NCBI RefSeq assembly: GCF_963678635.1
Contig: NC_087070.1
Span: forward strand, 17,953,318 to 18,017,317
Length of the DNA stretch: 64,000 nt
Direction of reading: 5' to 3'
DNA from: Symsagittifera roscoffensis
Taxonomy: Eukaryota > Xenacoelomorpha > Acoela > Convolutidae
The position numbers and the translations under genes are program-made. Below are positions 57,075 through 64,000 of the stretch, one piece after another. Under the pieces are notes generated by a model, which was given only the letters and a program-made list of their open reading frames with translations, did not search any database and was not told the origin of the DNA. The stretch's first letter is position 1. Each line of letters starts with the position of its first letter.

Positions 57075-59098
57075 TTTGGAGAATTCGAATCGATATGGGA
57101 ATTGAACTAAACACGAGTCTAAGACAAATGAAAGGCTACGCCAATTATAATGGGGGCGATAGTAAAGCTTTCAAGATAGATTTCGACTAAGATAACGGGA
57201 CGCAGGTTCAAAAAGTGTTCAAATATGGCCAGATAATTTGATATTGCCCAAAAGCATGTCCCTCACAACAAGAGCGAAGCGAATTAAAGATGAAGGAATG
57301 GATTATATGTGTAAACTCAGAGTTTAACTATTAAATTGGGAATTGGTTATAAAGCAGTTTTTTTGGTGCACTAGGTATGCAGTCAGTGTTCTTTTGAACC
57401 ACTGTTTATTTTTAGTAATTGTTTATTTTGCTTATATATATTTTTTTAGCTTTGTCCAATAACATTTAATAGTGAAATGAACTAATTATTATCGAAGACG
57501 AATTTTATTTGACAATTGTACCTTATTGAACTTTGATTATTTTCCTCTAAAAGTTATGTCTATTAGAGAAAAAATAATGAAAGCTCACTGCGGCACATTT
57601 ATCAAATAAACTTTCAATATGAAATACTTCAAAGCATTTCCTTGTTTAATATTAAGCGAAAATAAGAATTTAGAAAGTTTCTGATAGTAAGTTTTTTCAA
57701 TTAAAATATATTTTTTTTATAAGTAGGGCTTCAGCTGGGTTGCAGATGAATTAAAAACTGAGAAATTTCCATAGAAAATTAATGTTGCTAAATATTTAAA
57801 TTATCCAACCAACAAAAATGATTCAGGTTTGTCTTCTTTTTCAGGTAGCTAGGATATATTCCGTTTTTTTTGAAAGAATCCCAACAACTTGAAAGACAAT
57901 AAAAAAAGATGAATAATAAATGGAAACCGAAACAGAAATTCTGTTTACCCGTGATTGGAAATGACGACCAACAGACAAAAAACGGCGGCTTTATATCATC
58001 GGAAGCCTCTTGATTTAGCAGGTGTTGTCTGTTATTATTGGACCAAGTTGACTCCCTGTTTTTGTCGAGGAAACAAATTGAGAATTAAAATCCATAAAAT
58101 CTAATCTTCAGTCAAAATTCGAAGCTAATCTCTTCTTCTGACTTGTGTTCTGAAACAATAAAATTATACAATGCGATTTAATTGCAAAAAAGGAAACTTC
58201 TTTATGGCGGTTCGGTTTTTTTGAGATGATACCAGGCTCAAAGTAGAAAAAGGAACTAAGAGAAAAAGCTGTCATAGACAGCCTGAAGGTTGAAACTAAA
58301 AGAAACGTTAGTTAATGATTTTTGATCTGCCTTATTTGTGAAGACTTTTACTATCTTTCGTCAATTAAGTCCCGCAGAATGAGAAAATAGTTTTCTGAAA
58401 AACTGTCGGTTGGGCTGCGTAATTTAAAAAAAATTCTAAGATTAGCTCTTTTTTTAGTTTTATTATTTATTTCCATCATTTAAATAATAAATGTTTTTTC
58501 ATTGAATAAAAAAAGGTGATAAACAAAAAGTTGACGGTTCCGGGAACACCAAGAAAACAAAATCAATAGGGGAAATTTCAGATTTATAGGCATAATTACT
58601 GTAGTGTTTGCTTTAAAAAGAGACTATAAACGATGCAAATTGAGTGCCTCAAAAAATCCAATTGCTCTGAGTGATATATCATAAAAAAGCCATTTAATTT
58701 AGATACAAAATCTAAACCTAAGTTTTTCAGCTATTATTTAGTAATGAAAAAAAGTAGGTAGAACACGTGAAACAAAACTGAAAAAAAAAGAAAGCAATTT
58801 TTACTTGTCTTTTGAAAAAGCAGTTCTCGTTTTAATTAAAAATTCTATTTTGTCAATTCTACCCACTTAGAAGAAGGATTACGCCAACCTTGGTGCAGTA
58901 AAAAGTTTGGCTATTTTTTGAAGGCATAAAAATTGTCAAAAAGTTTGGGTGGTGTGATATCTACTGTATCTAGCAAATGGTCTAATCTTGATATAAAAAA
59001 TGATTGCTAAACAGGCAACAGAAATTTAGTTTTAAGTTACGAAAAAAAGGTTTATTTTTGAACTCGCTATGTGAGTAATAATAGTAAAGTTTATCAAA
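57075..59098. other. Upstream flank of the complete GPCR gene
   Basis: No coding region recognised on either strand. In particular, no TM5, TM6 or TM7 exon lies here. The receptor's promoter is expected in the left part, but I cannot point to a core element. AT-rich, unlike any repeat family listed. Confidence 0.45.
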
Positions 59099-59252
59099 AT
59101 CTTTTAAAATGTTTTGTTGCCTTGCTCTTACAATTAAAGGACCAATTTAAGACACTAAAAGCGTAATATTTTGATGTTAGTCTATGTTGAAGTTTTTGAT
59201 TCCTAAAGTGGCATTAAAAATCTCCAAAACTAATTTCCTCGAGTGAATTAAA

Positions 59253-59791
59253 CAAGACTGCTCGTATCAGGGCGAAGCCCTGAATGTTCCGACTGCTTTT
59301 TAAGGTTTATGGAGCAGCAGTAATAACATAAAAAAAACTCAATGAAATAATACAAAATGAAATTTTTTTTCTTCTAAAATTTGAAATTTTTTATAAAAAT
59401 CATCCCCCCACACGCCATATAAAGGACAAAAGGATAGGTTTCGCTCCTTGTAACAAACCATTTATGGCAAATAAGCTTCTTTTAACCAATTTGGAACGAT
59501 TTCTAAGACGGATTAAATCTCCGCTTACGCGTTAATAGCGCGAATTATATCGCGTGTTAATTATCCCAAATTGGTCAAAATGGCAATCTTTAAAGCCTCA
59601 TAACTTTACGAAAAATGATCACAGGTGAAATATCTTTTCAAATTTGAGCTCAGGACAAAAACACCTTTCGAATGATATTAAAAAAATTTCTTCAAAAATG
59701 ACTAGTTAAAAAGTCGAAATTTGTCTGAAGAAAAAAATACCCCACCCCGAGCACAAATATTCCGTTACTTTCGTTTCGAAAGTCGGAACAA
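59253..59791 (-). repeat. Family A repeat in duplication copy 2
   Basis: Counterpart of 52517-53056. Termini AAGACTGCTCGTATCAGGGC and AAAGTCGGAACAAAA. Part of its interior matches the second A element of copy 1 more closely (GGATTAAATCTCCGCTTACG). Confidence 0.72.
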
Positions 59792-59804
59792 AAATTAGGC
59801 ATAA

Positions 59805-60316
59805 CAAGATTGCTCGTATCAGGGCGAAGCCCTGAAAGTTCCGACTGCCTTTTAACGTTTATGGAGCTGTACTAACATAAACAATATAAAATATAAAATG
59901 AAATAAAATAAAACGAAAAACTTTTTTTTCTAAAATTTGAAAATTTTTCTATGCAAATCATTCCCCCACACGCCATTTAAAGTACAAAACAATAGATTTT
60001 GCTCCTTGTAACAAATCATTTATGGCAAATAAGCTTCGTTAAACCAATTTGGAACGATTTCTAGAGGGATTAAATCTCCGCTACGTGTTAATAGCCCGAA
60101 ATTAATTGCGCATTAATTGTCCCAAGTTGGTCAAAATGACATTTTTCAAATCCCCATAAATTTTCGAAAAGTTTAAGCTCAGGACAACAATAATTTTCAA
60201 CTAACATTTAAAAAATTCCGTCAAAAATGGCTAGTTAAAAAGTCGAAATTTGTCTGAAGAAAAAAACCCACCCATGCACAAATATTCCGTTACTTTCGTA
60301 TCGAAAGTCGGAACGA
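59805..60316 (-). repeat. Family A repeat, second in copy 2
   Basis: Counterpart of 53070-53580. It retains the GCACAAATATTCCGTTAC segment deleted in copy 1, and diverges in the interior around 60050-60200. Confidence 0.7.
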
Positions 60317-60596
60317 TAAAGCTATTGTAAACGGCCTAAATCAAGCATAAAAAAGCTTCCTCGCTGGCTTTCGTCGCTCAAAATTAGACGAAAAAACAAA
60401 AATTTTAAACGGGTTTTTCTCGACACTATAAAAGTTTTTGGTAATTATTTAATGCGGTTCGAATCCCGACTGAAACGGTTTTGATATGATTTATCACTCG
60501 ACCCATTCCGATATTATTTGTGGTAGCTAATTTTGCGAGGAAAGAAAAAGAAACCCGAAAACAAATTCCTCCCCATTTTCAATGGTCGGAACAACA
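60317..60596 (-). repeat. Family B 5' part in copy 2
   Basis: Counterpart of 53581-53850, ending CCCCATTTTCAATGGTCGGA on the plus strand. Confidence 0.65.
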
Positions 60597-62234
60597 AAAA
60601 TTTAAAAGTAATCAATAGACAATAAAAAGCGGTATTCAATTCATGGCTTTGTTTTGATAGCGGCAGTCTTGTTGATCTTAGGGCATCAATAGTTATTAAA
60701 TGTTATAAAAGTACTCAAAATTGTTATTCAAATAGCTGAAATTTGTCTGAATTAAATACCAAACAACCCATCAAATTGAACCATTGGTGCGAAAGTTGAA
60801 ACAATTAAATTTACAACCTTTTTACATTATTTTCAACCCATTTATAAACCGTTTGTACAACTTGAAGCGTTTTGCTCCAATTTCTTTTTCTAAATATTGG
60901 TTGCTCTTTTCAATGGAAAGAAGAAAAGGAGAAAAATCTTTCTCCAATTTTATATTTGTCTTGCTTTTTAATTATAAATATCATAAGCTTCCCAACAATT
61001 AAGAAAAAAAAAACAAAACGAAAAACGTAAAGTCTTAATGTCATTTGACTCAAACATTATAGCATAAATTCCTGAGACTTGCAGAGGCCAATTTACAAGT
61101 AAATTCGACCTTTTCAATCATCAGTTTTTCCTCGCTGAAAGAGTTAGTTCGAGGAGTAGTAAGATTTTTTTTTGTTATAATTAATGAGAAAAATTTTGAA
61201 ATCTCAAGATTTCGTCATCTCAAGAACGAAAAGCTTTCGAAATGCAAACCTATTTAAAAAAAATCTAACTCCTAGGAGGACTTCCATTAATCTTTTACTT
61301 AAAACTAGAAAATTTAAATTATGAGTCGAAAGAGTGTTTTAGATTTGATGGTTCAATAAATGAGTTTTTCTCAGTCTCAGCAAGCTATCCTTTGAGTTTA
61401 TATAAGTTTATATAATCTGAAGTTTTCTATGCCGTATCAATTAGGTATCAGTTTTTATGCTTGCAAAAAAGATCCTACAGTAGAATAGCACTGGATCTTC
61501 TTGTGGGTTTCCATGATTATCAAAACTAAAAATTTTGTTTAAAAAAGTTCTGAGTGTATTTTTTTAATAGACTTATAGACAATTTTCATAAATTCATACA
61601 GATTGGGCTCGTAAACAAATATTTGCTTTTGTTTTTTAAAATATAAATCTGCTTTTTTTCTGAAATATTGGAACTTATCTATTTTTTTTATGAAACAAAA
61701 GTTAGGTTTAGTGGAATGTAACTGCAGCATCCATAAATATAAATGCCAATTTAAACAGACTTGAACTAATAGTCAGTTACTGTGCAAGTAGCACAGAATG
61801 TTCGTACCGTAGTCTTAAAAAAAAACAATTTTTTTTTCTAATTATTGTTTTTTTTCGGCGTGGTGTAATAAGTTGAGCTGAACTATAAAAAAACTTGGGA
61901 TTGTTAATAAAGTAAATTGAAAAAAAAAATCTTGGAGAATGACTAGAAAAACGAAAAAAAAATCAAAAAAAAATATTCAAATTTTTTTTGCAAATTGAAC
62001 CAAGATTGGGGTCATTTCATACACAGAGTCGCCATAATGATACATAAATCAAAAGCAGGTTCGAATCAATTCCCGAAAAGCTCCTCCAGTTGCTTGAGTA
62101 ACCCAAAGTTTCGATACCAAACAAAAATTACTCTGCTATTAAAAGAATGCTGCAAAAAAGAATGCAGAAATTGCAAGGACGAGCAATCTTCTGAAATTCT
62201 TAAACTAGTGTTTTTGATTTTGTTGGTAATTAAC

Positions 62235-63830
62235 CAGGTATCGAGCAAGAAGGCTGAGATTCCATCATCACTTCCGCGGATTCATTCGTGTAGTTACTGC
62301 CTAAAGAAACCACTTCGATTGTACTGTTTCCAGGCCCCGCTTCAAGGTCACGTGATGTGCCAGTGTTATCCCAGGGATAGAGTAAAAGAGGCAGTGATAT
62401 CGTGTTTGTAAGAACAGCTATTGCCGCCAGTAGACCAAGAGCTACTTTGTAGTCCCGGCGAGAGAGGTAGCTCATCTAAAAATAAAGTTTAAAATTTTAT
62501 TTCAGTCTTATAATTTTTTCCTAAAGAAAAGTTTGCTTAATTTCCTCCAGCCCGAAGGACCGAAAACTTGAAAATCATGCTAGCCCACCAGCTCCGACAA
62601 ATCAGAAGCTCAAATTCGGATAAAAAACTTTGAAAATCAGCTAACTATGAACTTTTTCAATGACGATTGGTGGAAAATTTTCTCGCATTCGGTCCTGTTG
62701 TCATCAGAAAAGGCTCCATAATTTTTCCTAATGGAAATAGACATTATGAGAATTTAAAGGAATTTTCTATCTTGAAAAAAAACGGCAAGCTTGGAGACAA
62801 GTAATTTTTATCAAGATTAATATTTTTGTCAAGATTTGACAGTGCATTGCGGTAAAATATTATGCAACAAAATAATAGAGATTCCGCAATGCACTGTGGG
62901 GCCCAGGGCGAGATCGTATGGTTTTATGTTCAGACAATGGAATATATTCAGACTTTGTTTGGAGGTTTAAACCGCGTGGGTACTGAAAATTTTCGATCAC
63001 AACTCGGTATGACCATGAAACCACAGCATGGTGACAATTTACTTCAAAATGGGAAGTCAGCTTAGACTTGACATTAAAAAGTGTGAATAAACCTCAAATG
63101 AGAATATGCAAAGTCTGTCTATTCCGATGGCACAGAGATGCCAGATGGAGGCTGTACAGAGAGACACGTCCACGAACATCCACGCCTCACACAACACCCT
63201 ACAACAAACACACACACAGCCGAGTTACTTTAACTCCATTTACCCACCAAGGAAATAAGAGCCCACATACCAGCTGTTCGCCTTATTTACTGAGAGGAGG
63301 GACCCCTTATTTCGAGTTATAGAGGCAAAGGCGAACATCTAAAATTTACCCAACAAAATTTACCCCAAATTTCCACCATAAAATGCCCACCGTTAATTTA
63401 CCCCCTCCCCCCCCCCCCCTGATTTCTAATCCAGACCTATCAAGTTGAAGAGTTAATTGTCATAGAAATGCCTGTGTATGTAAACTTACTTGGAAAAGGG
63501 CCATTTGTCGCTCAGATGCTGTGCGGTTTTGAACGGCATCACCATGAGGCCGACCAGAGCGTCACAAAGAGCAAGTGTCGCAACCAGATACATTCCGACA
63601 TTATGTAATCTCTGGCTCTTCCAAACAACTCCGACAACTACACTATTAGCCAATACTGTAATTACAATCAAAATAATTTGTACCCCCACAACTAGCACTG
63701 TAACCCAGGGTATTGAGTCTATCAAACTACCTCCAACGCTCGGGTTTGCAAATTCGGATGTTGGTGTAGGAAAGGGATTTAGGACATTTTTGTCAGTAAC
63801 AGGTAAGTAGTCGATGTAATAGTTCTTCAT
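62235..63830 (-). CDS. Duplicated GPCR exons 1-3 (TM1-TM4), partial gene copy
   Basis: Minus-strand exons 63830-63490, 63198-63093 and 62475-62235. They have the same lengths, phases and protein sequence as exons 1-3 of the complete receptor. Splice sites are kept; the exon 2 donor is GTTTAT in place of GTCTAT. The segment encodes the N-terminus through TM4 and most of ECL2 (residues 1-229), including the amine-binding Asp. No TM5-TM7 exons follow before the complete gene starts at 57074. It can make a full receptor only if its exon 3 splices over the second set to exon 4 at 51124. Otherwise it is a truncated or dead copy. The coding frame shows no damage. Confidence 0.75.
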
Positions 63831-64000
63831 TTTGGAGAATTCGAATCGATATGGGAATTGAACTAAACACGAGTCTAAGACAAATGAAAGGCTACGCCAA
63901 TTATAATGGGGGCGATAGTAAAGCTTTCAAGATGGATTTCGACTAAGATAACGGGACGCAGGTTCAAAAAGTGTTCAAATATGGCCAGACAATTTGATAT

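Larger units (their letters stand above)
52366..59098. repeat. Head-to-tail segmental duplication, copy 1 (about 6.7 kb)
   Basis: Begins at TCTTTTAAAATGTTTTGTTG, which recurs at 59099. Offsets between the copies grow only from 6733 to 6756 across the overlap. Differences are scattered single bases and small indels, mostly in homopolymers. The unit includes repeats A and B, GPCR exons 1-3 and the upstream flank. 57245-59098 has no partner within the window because copy 2 is cut off at 64000. Confidence 0.9.
59099..64000. repeat. Segmental duplication, copy 2 (truncated by window end)
   Basis: Matches 52366-57244 over its whole length at high identity, in the same orientation. It includes repeats A, A, B and GPCR exons 1-3. 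Inside exon 1 I see only synonymous changes (for example in the WPF Pro codon); exons 2 and 3 are identical. Confidence 0.9.

Overview
This window is nuclear DNA of an invertebrate animal. It is strongly AT-rich. Coding sequence sits in small exons with GT...AG borders and matching phases, separated by long introns full of interspersed repeats. The genes recognised (PDCD5, an FKBP8/FKBP38-type immunophilin, a serotonin/biogenic-amine GPCR) are metazoan types. I cannot name the species.

Layout. 1-1.1 kb: last exon of a PDCD5 gene (+), followed by a small DNA-transposon MITE that carries the only AATAAA seen downstream of the stop. 1.5-16 kb: no gene recognised. This stretch holds repeat copies, a 1.5-kb tandem duplication (4980-8071), a degenerate 2-kb tandem array (about 8978-13660), and an unclassified block of different composition (about 13850-16060). 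17.5-31.8 kb: a 13-exon FKBP8-like gene (+) with a very long acidic N-terminal extension, an FKBP domain, TPRs and a C-terminal membrane anchor. A second in-phase anchor exon lies at 37175-37273. 37.8-57.1 kb: a convergent five-exon aminergic GPCR gene (-), 520 codons before the stop. Its 12.4-kb intron 4 holds a decayed Ty3/Gypsy-type LTR retrotransposon (40638-47551) and a 1.16-kb foldback-like element. 52.4-64 kb: a recent head-to-tail duplication that repeats GPCR exons 1-3 (TM1-TM4) upstream of the complete gene. The second copy runs off the window.

Repeats. At least four recurrent families occur. Families A and B share the inverted motif GTTCCGAC...GTCGGAAC and end in a short 3' hairpin plus tail, which resembles non-autonomous Helentron-type elements (inference). 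Family C has tRNA-like promoter boxes inside and also ends in a hairpin. Family G is a longer AT-rich repeat into which C copies have inserted. A fifth family is a TIR element flanked by 8-bp target-site duplications.

How the genes relate. The three genes are unrelated housekeeping or signalling genes with no operon-like link. The FKBP8-like and GPCR genes converge tail to tail. The candidate alternative last exon of the FKBP8-like gene lies about 0.6 kb from the GPCR stop codon. All exon boundaries were inferred by eye from splice motifs, phase and protein-family resemblance, without transcript data.
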